The translations under genes and the position numbers were made by a program. Below are positions 22,166 to 34,700 of a stretch of DNA of 64,000 nucleotides, piece by piece. Numbering within the stretch: the stretch's first letter is position 1; each line of letters starts with the position of its first letter. The DNA is from Cheiracanthium punctorium. Lineage: Eukaryota > Arthropoda > Arachnida > Araneae > Cheiracanthiidae. Under the pieces are notes generated by a model that saw only the letters and a program-made list of their open reading frames with translations, did not search any database and was not told the DNA's origin. Location: positions 558,001-622,000 of the forward strand of contig JAWZYV010019498.1 in the NCBI GenBank assembly GCA_038373885.1, read 5' to 3'.

Positions 22166-23436
22166 CCCAGACAGCACAGGAAACTTGCATCAAACTTGCA
22201 GCAAGCTTGATATATCAAGTCAATAAACTTGAATTAAGCTTGAAAATTTCAAGCGTGTAAGCTTAATGCAAGCTTGAATCAAGTGTTCTAGTTTACACTC
22301 GCCCAGCTTGCATTAAGCTTGAGATAGCAAGCTTAAAAAATTTTCCTAAATTTTTTTTTTCTAAATCCACGGGGCGCCCGTGGGCGAACTCTACCCACAT
22401 ACTTTATTTTCCCAGGCATTTTCCCCTCTATGCTGAAACTTTAAGTTATTTTAATCTGCTTCCAACAAACGTCCGCGGCTGGGTTCGATCTCGGGAACTA
22501 TGGGCTGGGAGGCCAGCGTTCTAACCGTTCCGCCAATAAACCTCGCGCTGCTATGACTAAAGTTTGAAGTGACTGTTACGGTCGTCACGCCGTTTTCTGG
22601 CCAGATCGATCAGTATGGGCGATGCCGATAAGTTTCTTTTATTTTTCCATGGGATGAATCAAAATTTAAAAAATGTTATGTGTGATTTATAGACTCTACT
22701 AATACGGAAATAATCATAATATAAACTTAAAAGCAGGACACGTTTTAAAACTTTCACTATCGCAACACACATGTTGGACAATATTGCTGGCCAAAATCGA
22801 GACAAACGACTGATTTTGAAATCAATTTCGTAGTATAATTGTATTTTATTTTGAAGAACTTCCATATTTGGAAATATAGAATCTTTTTTTTTAATTCTAT
22901 GATCAAGTACATTTATGACTGATTAATTATTTTGTGGCGGCCGGATTGCGCCTCATTCTACCACCCATAAAGTGAAGTATATTAACTAACTAAATTGTGT
23001 TAATTATTTTAAAATTTAGTTTTAGGGCTAATTAATTAGTTAATGGAATTACTAATGTTAATTAGATGCAAATAAAATTAAAACTCCTATCGTGTTACAC
23101 TTCAGAGGGGCTTATCCCATTCATTCTTTCCCCTTGCGTGTTCTAATGTTCAGGTTTTGTGCGATAATAAAATAAAACACAACCTTACGAACTTTTCTTT
23201 ATTTAATATGAGCAAATTTGAGAAACGCTAAGACAATGAATGTCCATTCTCTTTCACAGATGTCGCCATCACCGCACGGTTTCGAAAGGGAAAATCAAGC
23301 TGTATTCCAGCTTGACACTTCAAATGACTTCTGCAAGCTCGCTGCAGGCTTAAAATGAATTGAACTGTCAAGCTTGTATTAATACGTCAAATTCAAAGAA
23401 ATGTCAAGCTTGATTTGGGCTTATGTGCTGTCTGGG
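22166..23436. mobile_element. CAAGCTTG-rich inverted-repeat element, copy 1
   Basis: Ends CCCAGACAGCACA and GTGCTGTCTGGG; flanking dinucleotide GT on both sides. Both subterminal regions hold many copies of AAGCTTGA/TCAAGCTT, often arranged as palindromes. The centre is AT-rich, with a tRNA-like segment (22478-22556). 1271 bp, non-coding. Near-identical to 44495-45733; a truncated copy lies at 53535-53916. A 2-bp duplication is unusual; the superfamily is not determined. Confidence 0.8.
22478..22556 (-). repeat. tRNA-like segment inside CAAGCTTG element
   Basis: The minus strand has an A-box-like TGGCGGAACGGTTAGAACGC, a possible anticodon arm and a T-arm-like GAGATCGAACCCAGCC. The same segment occurs in the other two copies (44785-44865 and 53565-53632), so it is part of the family. 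Not a functional tRNA gene: the acceptor stem is missing. Confidence 0.5.
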
Positions 23437-23548
23437 GTCCCAAAATCAAGATGTTAAATTTATGTTAATTAAATTATAGACGTATATTACATACATTGGA
23501 CTTATATCGATTGAATATAAAGCATTATTTTTTAATGTCATCAAAATA

Positions 23549-24379
23549 GAGGGTTGTCCAAATTAAACTTCCCCAACTCAGAGGCCTGCGGAGGATGTTG
23601 TATGGGTCATAATGTGATGAAGTTTTGAAAACAGACACTTCAGATCACGCGCTCGTGATTTATTTAAAAAAAATATTAGTACAAGAAGTTGCCGATAGGT
23701 GGCGCTGTAACACTTGTAATTTGCATATTGCAACAACATGATTCAAAGAAATAAAGCTTCTGCGCAACGTATCCAAAAGACGAGCCCTACAAAAGTGGAA
23801 GACAGGCGCTGCACAGGTAGTTGTTTCCAGCTCGCTTGTGCACAATGGCGACTTTGAAAGACAAAGCTCTGTTAGTGAAACTTTTCTACCAGAATGACGA
23901 GAACTCCTATGCTGCGATAAGAGCATTCCGTCGGCTGAAGAACTTACGCCGGGACCAATGATACCACGCGCTTTACGAGACATGATGAAAAAGTTCGAAA
24001 GAACCGGACAGCTGGGAATTTTACCAGGTAGAGGACGACATGTTGTGGATTCTGCACGCGTACAAGACGTTGCTTTGGCGGTCGTGGACGCCACTAGCCA
24101 ATCGCCACATGGTGTTGTCAGTGTGTCAACTGTTTCTCGTACTGTTGATATGCCCTATTCGACCCCGGCACACATATAGAACATCTGTAGAATGTCTTGT
24201 TGATCTGCAGCGCCACCTATTGGAAACTTCTTGTACTATATTCTTGTATAATAATTTTTTTAAAATAAATCACGAGCGCGTGATCTGAAGTGTCTGTTTT
24301 CAAAATTTCATCACATTATGACCCATACAACATCCTGCACAGGCCTCTGAGTTGGGGAAGTTTAATTTGGACAACCCTG
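23549..24379 (+). mobile_element. Internally deleted mariner-type transposon
   Basis: Near-perfect long inverted repeats of roughly 120 bp: GGGTTGTCCAAATTAAACTT... mirrored at the right end. The TA target duplication is at 23547-23548 and 24380-24381. The terminal G/C differ only at the first base. 831 bp, with only the first part of the transposase gene retained. Confidence 0.9.
23845..24178 (+). pseudogene. N-terminal fragment of mariner transposase (DUF4817-like HTH)
   Basis: ATG at 23845. The first frame reads MATLKDKALLVKLFYQN and continues to the RLKNLRR region. A one-base deletion within a G-run near 23952 then shifts the frame. The downstream frame has MMKKFERTGQLGILPGRGR and the SPHGVVSVSTVSRTVDMPYS block, matching the helix-turn-helix N-terminal domain seen in many arthropod mariner proteins (DUF4817, from memory). 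The DDE/D catalytic domain is absent: the sequence passes quickly into the right inverted repeat. Not functional as a transposase. Confidence 0.8.
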
Positions 24380-24381
24380 TA

Positions 24382-24894
24382 CTTCTCGTTGTCCTTTTTA
24401 GTTAGGGAAGCATAGATACCCCCATTTTCCCCTTGGTGGGGGAAAATGAGCGTAGTACAAAAGTACCTGTATATTTTTAATAAAAATCATATTACTGCTA
24501 TGAATGAAAGAAGGGCAGTCAATTAAATGTATTTTTAAAGCACTTCAAGAAATTGGATGCACATACAAAGATTATTTCCTAAAATATTTAGCTAAAGAAA
24601 TAATGTCCACGATCATCAAATTCAGGTTCACTTAGTATATGGCAACTGATATACTTGGCTCTACACAGGGGTGAGGGCAGGGGATGGCTGATGGGGCTGT
24701 TGCAATAAGTGAACATAAGATACGAAAATGATAACGTATTTATGGATAAATTTGCAATAAATTTGCAAGTTCCCCTTGAAAATTCTCTAATGTATGTTTC
24801 TTTCTTGGCAGACCGCCCTTGCGTAGCGTTGCCATAATCACACAAATAAACAAAACAAACAATGTATGTTTCTCCAACTGCAAAGATTTAGAAT
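24382..24894. other. Unassigned sequence
   Basis: No gene supported. The block CATTTTCCCCTTGGTGGGGGAAAATG (within 24422-24449) is a near-palindrome. Confidence 0.3.
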
Positions 24895-25195
24895 TCGATT
24901 TATTTATTTATTATTTGCCAGGAGAGGACAGCTCGCGTCACTGAATGTGTCACTTAGAACTACATATACGTCCTTCCCGGAATTTCCCGCCATAATTTGG
25001 AACCTCATCAGAAGGTGGGGGGACTTCTGAATATTCGTACCCCTCGGAAACTGCTAGCGACCGCCGAGAGGACTTTCGGAACCACGGATTTAACGTACAC
25101 GTACACCGCATGTACACGGTGGTCTTTAGTGGTACGCCGGTATCGAACCCGCAACCTTCCGGTTACGAGTCCAACGCCTTAACCACTGGGAATTT
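24895..25195 (-). mobile_element. tRNA-derived SINE
   Basis: The minus-strand head (25192-25133) has CAGTGGTTAAGGCG as A-box region, a CTCGTAA anticodon loop (Thr-CGU-like) and GCGGGTTCGATACC as B-box. A unique body of about 200 bp follows, then an AATAATAAATAAATAAAT tail at 24897-24920. This is the layout of a Pol III-transcribed SINE mobilised by a LINE. The acceptor stem is not tRNA-like, so it is not a working tRNA gene. Confidence 0.7.
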
Positions 25196-25199
25196 ATTT

Positions 25200-25870
25200 T
25201 TTCTTTCGCTTTTTTAAATTCCTATTTATATGCGAACACTTGTAGATAAAGTTAAGGGGTTCCATTCCCCGCCCTCCCAAAAAAGAAATAAAGATATGTA
25301 TATAGATTTTTATAAACTACATACATTGCATTCTAGTTTTTTGAGTTCTCAGTCACCTCCAAAAAGTTCTTGGCTATGCTGCTGGTTCTACAAAATTAAT
25401 TTCAATAAACGGTTAATTAAATTATCAACTTCGTTTATTATAACTGTTATTGCAGGAATGTTTAGCTTAAAAAAAAAAGAGAAATGTCAATATCATATAG
25501 AGCTTTGCTAAATCTAACCAACCACCATTTTACCACACCTTAGAAGAAAAAAATTAAAAATAGAAATTACAATTTTACTCTTAATTTTTTATATAATTCA
25601 ATTCTTTTGAAGTGTATTTATTAATATGTATCAAAACATGAATGCATTATATAATTTTAAGGACTGTAGAAAGTTTTTCAATATCACTTGTTAAAAGGCT
25701 GGATTTTTTCCATATACCCGATTACATATCCCCTTTTCCCCCTACCTGGACCCTAATCATTATCATAGAGGTTATTGCCATGGAAGGAAAGCCATCTCAA
25801 GACCTCATTTTCTGCGACCCTACTTTTATAGAGTTATTATTTCCTGAAATCTTTTGTTTTTTTTATTTCT
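25200..25870. other. Unassigned AT-rich sequence
   Basis: No supported gene; the short ORFs lack recognisable domains. Confidence 0.3.
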
Positions 25871-25874
25871 TTAA

Positions 25875-26248
25875 CCCTTTGAAGCGCAAGCATTTTCACA
25901 TCAATATATAAGACCAACTGGATAGACTGCCCAACGCTGAAAAACTGCAGCCGTTGTCATCGATCCATTTGACTACCAACAACACGGCGGTCTATCGAAT
26001 CGCCCGTCTGTCGCCACAAAGCTAAAGAATTTTCTGACACAGCCGGCTTTGTCAGAAAACTTCTTTAGCTCTGAGGAGCCAGATAGGCGATTTTCTCGAA
26101 CGCCATGTATTGGTAGTCAAATGAATCGATGGTAAAACGGTTCCATATTTTCAGCCTTGGACTATTTAATCATATTTTTTTTTGCGACCAGCAGTGAAAG
26201 CGCTGAAATAAGGTGGTTTTTCACGGCGCACTACCGCGCGTCAAAGGG
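25875..26248. mobile_element. TTAA-flanked MITE, copy 1
   Basis: Ends CCCTTTGAAGCGC and GCGCGTCAAAGGG with TTAA on both sides (25871-25874, 26249-26252), the signature of piggyBac-type integration. A central hairpin TTCTGACACAGCCGGC/GCTTTGTCAGAA is present. No ORF. Confidence 0.85.
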
Positions 26249-26326
26249 TTAACCTCTTAACTGATTTTTCTCCTTTTTATGTACATGTTGTAACAGTAGA
26301 CTGATATGTATAAATTAATATCTTAA

Positions 26327-26747
26327 CCCTTTGAAGTGCACCCCTTTCCCAATGCTGAAAAAAGGGCAGCCGTTGCCATCGCTCGACTTAACTACCAGCA
26401 AGATGGCGGACGATCGAAACGTTCACCGCGTGCCACAGATCTAGAGACTCCTTTTTTGACGACAGCTGGCTGTGCCGCACAGCCAGCTGTCAAAAATGTC
26501 GTCAAAAATGGCATTGGGCTATCTCTCCAGCTGTTCTCGCATTCTTCCATTTTTCAGCAGATGTCAGTGCTGTTAAAAATAATCGTGACATTTTTTTACG
26601 GGAAATGACGCGCTAAAATGTAAGGGATTCTCGTGGATCTACGTCACCCGCAACTATTAGTATAGAAATCAAATCTATTCTTCGTGACTGGGAACAGTAA
26701 AAACAGACTTTGGTGTTCCCAGAGCGGGAACACTGCGCATTAAAGAG
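26327..26747. mobile_element. TTAA-flanked MITE, copy 2
   Basis: The left end CCCTTTGAAGTGC follows TTAA. The right end is eroded (GCGCATTAAAGAG then TTGA). The interior has the same order of blocks as the copy at 45869-46030, including AAAAAAGGGCAGCCGTTGCC, and a hairpin GACGACAGCTGGCTG...CAGCCAGCTGTC. Confidence 0.75.
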
Positions 26748-26752
26748 TTGAA

Positions 26753-29700
26753 GCTACGTATAACAACATAATATCCGTATAACAGCATAATATACGTATA
26801 ACAAAATAATAGATGGTTTAATGATTAATTTATGAATAAATTAAGTAGATGCAGCATAAATGCTGGAAACATAATTTACATATAAATTGAAATATCATCC
26901 GCGATCGTCTCTCGCATTTTCTTGACTGTTAATTTATTCCTCATTCATATGCTGTACTATCATTCCTTTTGATAAATCTTTGTTAGTTAGAGTGAATGGA
27001 ATTTTAAGTACAAAATCAAACTGATTAACCTGTAAAACAAATATCACAAGTTACGTTGCATTTCTAATAATAATCCATTGTAGGACACAAGGAGGTATAC
27101 ATGGTTTATGAGTACTAAGACGATAATAAACATTCAAATCCACATTTAATACGAGGTAATTACAATAGCTCTCAATTAAACGGGATTTCTTGAATTTCTT
27201 GCGTTACAATGAGCGGCCTGAAACATGCATCTTAACTGACAAATAAAATTATAACACAACTATCTACAATATGTGCTTCTGTTATTAATAACTGTTATTT
27301 TAAAATATTGTAGTGTTTATAAAATTTTAACAGGCAATTTATGTGTAAAGGTTTGAGTTAATAAGAGCAAGCGAGTTTAAAAGACGGAAAGCCATACATC
27401 TACCAAACTGTCCCCCTCGCAAGGGGAAACAAGTCAAGACAACAGTCAATTTTGAAACTACATACATTATTAAATTATAAATATTTAAATTAACTACAAT
27501 TAGCATGCTTCTCTTACTTAAACATACACAGTTTATTTTTGTAAAATACATACATTTTATTTAGACATATTAAGTTTCCTTCCTTAAATGAATTCAATAA
27601 GTACGGGAAAGGATAAGTAACTACTGTGTTGAGATAGATAAGCTTGCAATGTGTGAAAAGTACATGGACTAATTGATGAACACTGACTTACTTTCGCTGT
27701 TGGGAATGTAGATTAACAATTAACAAAGGTAAATTTTGACGAACTTAGTAAAACAAATATGAACAATAATCATTATGTCCATATATACATCAATCCAATA
27801 AACATAATTGTAATCAAGAATACAAATACAGCAGCATTCTATTATAGTTCAAAAAGTTCCTGTAAACTGGTTCAAGAATTCTAACTTTTTCTGATAGAAT
27901 TTCATTTTCTAAGCTCTAAACAGTTATTAAAAAATGGTTACCCCTTTTTTCCCGACAAAATATCAAGGAAACAAAGTGCAAAATCTTACAAAGTATAAAA
28001 TTCTCATTCATAACAGTCAACTTTAACACACTCTGCGTGTTTTCACTTACCCTTTCTTCCTGATAAAAGAATGGATGGTGCGTGTGACAGAACAACACAC
28101 ATGCAAATAATAAAAACATCCTGATACGTCACTGGGTTCATGAAAATGTATTAAGCTGACTTTGCTTCTGCGTTTGACAAATGGAGTGGTTAAATGAATT
28201 CCGCTGGTATGGGAAGGGTGGAGATAGCTACTGTGAGGGGAAAGAGTTATTAATTTACAACGTGCTGAAAAAAAAATAATCGATGAAAATTTCCTTCATC
28301 GGAGGTAATGAAAGAAACTTGGGAAGAAGGCTCGGAAGTCTAATCTGTAGCGCAGATTTTGATAACATTTGCATTTTTTTTCCTTTTTTAGCATTTTAAC
28401 TCTTTTAGGGCGTTTTTTAGATTTTTAGGGTATTTTTTGAGGTATTATTTTGCATTTTATGATGTCTTTTCAGTTTTGAGTCATTTTTAAAAGAAATTTA
28501 AAATTTATCATTTTAAAAATCTTTTAATATATTTTAGTTAGATGTCAATATATAGTGAGGTGTAAATATATTTTTTGTTCCTTCTTTGTATTATTTTAGC
28601 ATATTTATTTTAAATACTGATATGTTCATCACAGTTTCTTCAAATAAATAAGCTTTAATACTACAAAATATATTTTTAGTAAGGAATCATTTGTTTAGAT
28701 TTTAATTTTTGTTTAATTATTAAGGCATTTTTATTTTACGGGCATTTTTCGGTGTTTTTAAAAGATTCTTTTTTCATTTTTAATGATATTTTAGGGATTT
28801 TTTAGGTCATCTAAATCCGGGATTTACTGATGACATTCACAGAAATGGAAATAAATTCAAGATCTCTACTATACAATTTTAAAACTTTTGTGGAACACCA
28901 CGAAACTTTTATATAGCAGTCAAAGCAATTAAAACATTTTAATGAGTCTAATGAAACTTCCAGTGCGTTTTTTCTTTTCAAATTTATTTTTATATAGTAA
29001 ATTCTGCAAGCTCAGAAATAGGATGGAATGGAAGACTAGTTTACAGTGGAATATCGGGTGTACCAATTCGTTTGATCTCTAAAATTAGTAGCAATAACAT
29101 TACAAAATACGTTACTCTTAATGTCATGAATTTTATAAGGAGTCTTACACTAAAAAGAAATAATATAGGCATGATATCCATACACACAAAACTTCCAAAT
29201 TAGTGAAATGAAATCCTATTAAAAAGCCATTAAAAATTGTATCTCATTTTTATTTAATTTAATAGTTAATGAGGCATTAAATATTAAAAAATAATATTGG
29301 AATGTAATAATTGAACTAAAACTTCCTAATTGAGGGCCTAAACATAAATAAAATGCAATATATCTTAACGACTCGAAATCGCATACGGAAAGCGTCTATT
29401 AGAGAGCAATGTTACAGCTTCATGAACTCAGTGGGACGTTAGCCAGACTGAAGAAGATAAACAACAGTGGAAATGTTTTTTCTTTGTGTATAATTTTCAT
29501 TTTTTTAATTTACGGATTGCCCTAATTAATGGTCTCTACACAATAATCTCCCTGCTGAATAAACTCAAGCACATTTTGTAGTTAGCCAATTTTGAATTAT
29601 GACTAATTCTAAAGGATGTGCTATTTGCTGAGTGTAGCTAATAGAATTTTGTGACTTTTGTTAGCCAATACTTCCGGTAACGCATATGCGATCTTGAACA

Positions 29701-29756
29701 ATTTTCGCACTGTGATAGTGGCCACGGCGCAGACGGTACTGAAGTGACATCGTAGT
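26753..29756. other. Long unassigned AT-rich region
   Basis: About 3 kb without a supported gene. It includes a short CGTATAACA repeat at 26756-26805 and a T-rich low-complexity stretch at about 28370-28800. Possible intronic DNA. At 29757 a TAGAGATGGGCGG end resembles a hAT terminus, but no partner end was found. Confidence 0.4.
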
Positions 29757-29983
29757 AGAGATGGGCGGTTCGACTCATTTTACTGATTCGAATCTCGACT
29801 CACTCACTACTTCGATGATTCGAATCAGTGATTCGAATCTTGAATCAATAAAACAACTAAAGAAATTTCCCCTCTCTCTGCGCCGAAAGCCGTACTATTT
29901 AAACACCCTTCACCCATTCATCGGGTTTCTTCTCCGCTGAGTTCTCGGGCAGTTAGCATCTCTCTCTCCTTGCTCCAGTAAAA

Positions 29984-30506
29984 CTAGTGTTTAAACTGCC
30001 CGAAATCAAAATACAGGGGAGCTTCGTATGACCCCCTGGGCCTGTAAGATTAAAAGGTTAAGTTTGGTGTCAAAGTATTCGAAATTTTATGTATCGATGG
30101 GGGTAAACGTCTAGGGGGTGTCGAGAATCAACAGAAACACGCTCCGATGGATAGTTTCCGAGATATACGTTAATTAATTATGGTAATTAGACTAATTAAC
30201 CATGATTGAGGCTTAAAAGGACTGCAAACATGTAGAAATTGGCTCTGGGATGGTTTCCAGACTTTGGAGTTGCCGCCGGAGGAGGCTAGTGTTTAAAATG
30301 CCCAAATTGAAAATATAGGGGAGCTTCGTATGACCCCCTGGGCCTGTACGATTAAAAGGTTAAGTTTGGTGTCAAAGTATTCGAAATTTTATGTATCGAT
30401 GGGGGTAAAAGTCTAGGGGGGGTCGAGAATCAATAAAAACGCGCTCCGATGGATAGTTTCCGAGATATACGTTAATTAATTATGGTAATTAGACTAATAA
30501 ACCATG
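29984..30506 (+). repeat. Two direct repeats spaced 302 bp
   Basis: The blocks 29984-30205 and 30286-30506 are about 95% identical by eye, sharing GGGGAGCTTCGTATGACCCC and TCCGAGATATACGTTAATTA. About 80 bp of different sequence lies between them. They resemble LTR-like or tandem repeat units of an unknown element. Confidence 0.75.
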
Positions 30507-30621
30507 GAGCTGTTTTTTCTGCGATGAGAGAAGAAGAAACTTTCCGAGAGAAAGCAGTAGCAAAAGATGAGATCAATACCACAAGCTGGTATTGATCTCA
30601 GGATTTTCTTATCGCCGGCCT

Positions 30622-30788
30622 CAGAGGCGTAGCCAAGGGGGGGGTTAGGGGGGTCATAACCCCCCATGAGGAATTTTTTGCCATACAAAATGTATATTCT
30701 TCACTACATTATCATACACACGTATACATATATATGAGTTGCAGTAGTCATAACCCCCCCCCATGAAAAATTTCTGGCTACGCCCCTG
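30622..30788. mobile_element. hAT MITE, GGCGTAGC family copy 2
   Basis: Ends CAGAGGCGTAGCC and GGCTACGCCCCTG with an exact 8-bp duplication GCCGGCCT (30614-30621, 30789-30796). Same core as 10748-10910, inverted. 167 bp. Confidence 0.9.
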
Positions 30789-30894
30789 GCCGGCCTGTAT
30801 TTTTGCCCTTTATCGAATTCGAGATTTCACTGAAATGAAAATGGGAATATCGGATATTCGATGTTGAAATAAAACCGATATGTCGATTTTTGGC

Positions 30895-31045
30895 CCAGTC
30901 CTACTGAGGGGCTGCTGCCCCCCCCCCAAAAAATGGGACCCTTTACTTAGCTTACAATTGAACTTTATCTTTAAATTTGATACCCAGCCCACCCCGAAAT
31001 AAAATCCTGGCTACGCCACTGTCAATAACACTAACTACGCCACTG
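30895..31045. mobile_element. Fragments of hAT-type ends
   Basis: CCTGGCTACGCCACTG at about 31007-31022 is a typical hAT right end, preceded by a long C-run at about 30918. A second CTACGCCACTG follows at 31035-31045. No matching left ends with duplications were found. Confidence 0.4.
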
Positions 31046-31116
31046 CTTTAGACCCTATTTTGTATTTCTCTGAATTACGAAAGAAAATAAAATCATTCCC
31101 TTTAAACGAAAAACAA

Positions 31117-31119
<3 letters not shown>

Positions 31120-31148
<29 letters not shown>

Positions 31149-31314
31149 CGAAATCTGCTGCAATAAAGCGAAATGTTATTTTGCTTACTACAAAGTCCTG
31201 TGAGAGCGCTTAATACCGCCCCTGTATCCTCATTAAAAGTGACAAGCACAATCCTAACTTTATTTCATTCTATTTCCCTTCACATGAAAATCCGCCACCA
31301 TGTAAACGTTCCGT

Positions 31315-31340
<26 letters not shown>
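31120..31340. repeat. A(29) and T(27) homopolymer runs
   Basis: Pure A at 31120-31148 and pure T at 31314-31340, facing each other across about 165 bp. They could be opposed poly-A tails of two small retroposons or random slippage. Confidence 0.8.
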
Positions 31341-31345
<5 letters not shown>

Positions 31346-31603
31346 TGGGGGCAGGGGGACATATATTGAAGTTAAAAGTAGAAAAGGTATGTTTCATTAA
31401 ATTTTAAACAAATATTAAATCAGCCAGACAAGTTGGAAGGAGGGATTTTCTTAATTTTTTTTTCGGGGGGGAGATTGACCCCTCTTGCCCTTAGGAAGTA
31501 ACGCCTATGCCCCCGCCAAAAGCAAACGATGTTCGATCCACTCCACACCCACAGACAGATAAAACTTTAAATCCGACCACCAACCAAGAAATGAAACACC
31601 AAA

Positions 31604-31765
31604 GATTCGAAAAAAAAACTTCAATTAAATGAAACATCCTTTCAACTCTTTTCGACTCCTTTCGACTCTGAGTCGATAGAAGATTCGAAAAAACCCCTCC
31701 AATTAAATGAAACATCCTTTCAACTCTTTTCGGCTCCTTTCGACTCAGTCGATAGAAGATTCGAA
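31604..31765 (+). repeat. ~77-bp tandem duplication
   Basis: GATTCGAAAA ... CTCAGTCGATAGAAGATTCG occurs in two adjacent units (starts 31604, 31682, partial 31758). Located just before the gypsy pol remnant; may derive from its gag or leader, but no Gag motif is visible. Confidence 0.7.
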
Positions 31766-31783
31766 AAACTAACGAATCTCAAC

Positions 31784-34700
31784 GAAGGCTCATCCGAACT
31801 GGCGGCCACTGATGCTTGTCAGCGTGTTAGTCGCTTATACATTCGTGACCGTAAAACTGGAATCAGTTTTTTGATAGACAGCGGAGCAGCATGCTCAGTT
31901 CTGCCTGTAAATCAAATATTAACTCGTAAGAAAGTACCCAGTTCCAAATTTTTTCTTTACGCAGCAAATGGTACTGAAATAAAAACATTCGGCAATAGAA
32001 ATCTGGTTTTGGATTTTGGCCTAAAACGATCATATCCGTGGAATTTTGTTATTGCGTAAGTTTCAAAGCCGATATTGGGTGTGGACTTTTTGGAACGATT
32101 TTCATTGTTAATTGATGTTAAGAATCGCCGTTTGATTGACCAGGTAACGTCCTGTAAAGTTAATGCAAATTCATCTTTTGGACCCTCTACTGGCCTCACA
32201 ACGGTTTGCGGCGATACGCCATATCATAAATTACTTTCTGAATTTCCAAATATAACTAGACCCGCTAATAACCTACCTGCAGTTAACCATTCTACAACAC
32301 ATTGTATTTTAACTAAAGGTCCACCGGTAACATCTAAAGCCAGACGTTTATCCCCTGACAAACTAAAAGCAGTTAAACAGGAATTCGAAGCCTTATTAGC
32401 ACAAGGCATTGTCAGTCGATCGAATAGCCCATGGGCTAGCCCGATACATTTAGTCAAGAAAAAAGACGGCTCATGGCGCATATGTGGAGATTTTAGGAGG
32501 TTGAATGCTGTCACTTTACCCGACCGCTATCCATTACCTCATATCCACGATTTTGCAATGGAATTGCACGGTAAACGGATATTTTCTAAATTGGATCTAG
32601 TTAAAGCCTATAATCAGATCCCGGTTAACAAGGAAGACATTCCTAAAACCGCAGTAATTACACCAGTAGGCCTATTTCACTACAATAGAATGCCGTATGG
32701 ACTCAGAAATGCTGGTCAAACATTCCAAAGGTTTATGGATGAAGTTTTCAGGGACTTGGATTGCTACGTTTACCTCGACATTTTAGTCGCTTCAAAAGAT
32801 GAGGAGACTCACATTCAGCACCTGCGCAAAATTTTTACACGCCTAGATCAATATCGCATTGTTCTAAATGTCGCAAAATGCATTTTTGGTAAAGCACAAA
32901 TGCCATTTCTAGGATATTTAGTTACTGAGGCAGGAATCTCCCCCTTGCCCGAAAAAATTGAAGCTATATCCAATTTTCCTTTACCCCAGACGGTACATGA
33001 ACTACGGCGCTTTTTAGCCCTTCTAAACTTCTACCATCGTTTTTTCCCAAAAGCTGCACATACGCAAGCTCCCCTACATGAGTTGATTAAAAGTCGTAAA
33101 AAACGCGATAAAACGCAAGATGCTTTTGAGGCATGTAAAACTATGCTAGCAAATGCTACAATGCTCGCTCATCCTAGACCGGACTCTGAATTGTCACTTA
33201 TGACCGATTGCTCGGACTTCGCATTAGGATCAGTTTTGAACCAGGCGTCCGAGAAAGGACCGGAGCCATTGGCATTTTTCTCACGCAAATTAACGCAGAC
33301 TGAGAAACGCTACAGTGTATACGATCGAGAGTTACTGGCAATTTACTCATCCATTCGTCATTTCCGACATTTTTTGGAAGGTAGACAATTTGCCATTTAC
33401 TGTGATCATAAACCGCTCATTTATGCATTTACACAAAAAGCTGATAAATGTTCTCCCCGACAACTCCGACAGTTAGAGTTCATCTCTCAGTTTTCCACAG
33501 ACATTCGTTTTGTCTCTGGTCAGGACAATGCGGTTGCTGATGCTTGTTCTAGAATCGCGGAAATTAACTTGCCTAGCAACTTAGACTACGCAGCAATTTC
33601 TCGTGAACAACAGGAGGATAGGGAACTTAAAAAATTAATGAGTGGTGGCTCCGGATTGGATTTCAAGCATTTCACAATTTCAGATTCTGGTGCTAAACTT
33701 TACTGTGATGTCTCTACTGGGGTCATACGCCCTTACATCCCTCAAGCCTACAGAAAGACTGTGTTTGAAAAAATTCATTCCCTCTCTCATCCTAGTGGCC
33801 GTATTACGGCGAAGCTTGCGAAGGACAGATTCATATGGCCTTCTATTGACAAGGACTGTAAAAAATTTGCAAAATTTTGCGTCCCTTGCCAAAAAAGCAA
33901 GATCTCTAGACACACAAAGTCTGTCATCGGAGATTTTCCCATTGTTTCAGGCCGCTTCAACCATGTTCACTTAGATATTATAGGTCCTTTGCCCCCTTCC
34001 AACGGTAATATTTACTGTCTCACGTGCATCGACAGATTTTCACGATGGCCAGAGGTATTTCCTATGGCTGACCAGAAAGCTGAGACTTGTGCTGAAACCT
34101 TCTTGTTCGGATGGATTTCACGATTCGGTGTTCCCGATACCATCACTACAGATAGAGGCTCCCAGTTCGAGTGCGACCTTTTCAATGCATTTACTCGTTT
34201 TTTAGGGTCGGAACGAATCCGAACAACCAGTTATCATCCGATTTCAAACGGAATGATTGAACGTCATCACAGACAACTCAAAGACTCTATCAAATGCCAC
34301 GTCACGGAACGTTGGATGACTGTTTTGCCTTTGGTGTTGCTAGGTATTCGGACAAGCCTGAAGGAAGACATCGGAAAATCTCCAGCTGAAATGCTTTACG
34401 GAGAAACTTTGCGACTTCCTGGAGAGTTTTTTCGTTCCACCAAACAAGTTCCTGGAACTGCGAATTTCATCTTGCAGCTTCAAGCAGGTATGCAACGATT
34501 ACGACCTGTTCCTGCTAAGCACCATGGTAAACATGATATCTTCATTCACAAAGATCTACCAACATCTACTCACGTGTTTGTACGACGAGACTCTGTCCGT
34601 AAGCCATTGCAACAGCCATACGACGGCCCTTATGAAGTACTTTCTCGTAATAATAAATTTTATACTTTAAGCATCAAAGGGCAATCCCGCACAGTTTCTA

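Noticed and set aside
22478..22556. Possible functional tRNA gene
   Set aside because: No acceptor stem pairing, altered T-loop, and the segment is repeated in all copies of a transposon.
25130..25195. Possible functional tRNA-Thr gene
   Set aside because: Acceptor stem absent and a SINE body plus A-rich tail follow; better explained as SINE head.
29757..29850. TAGAGATGGGCGG end resembling a hAT terminus
   Set aside because: No matching right end or target duplication was found within several kilobases.
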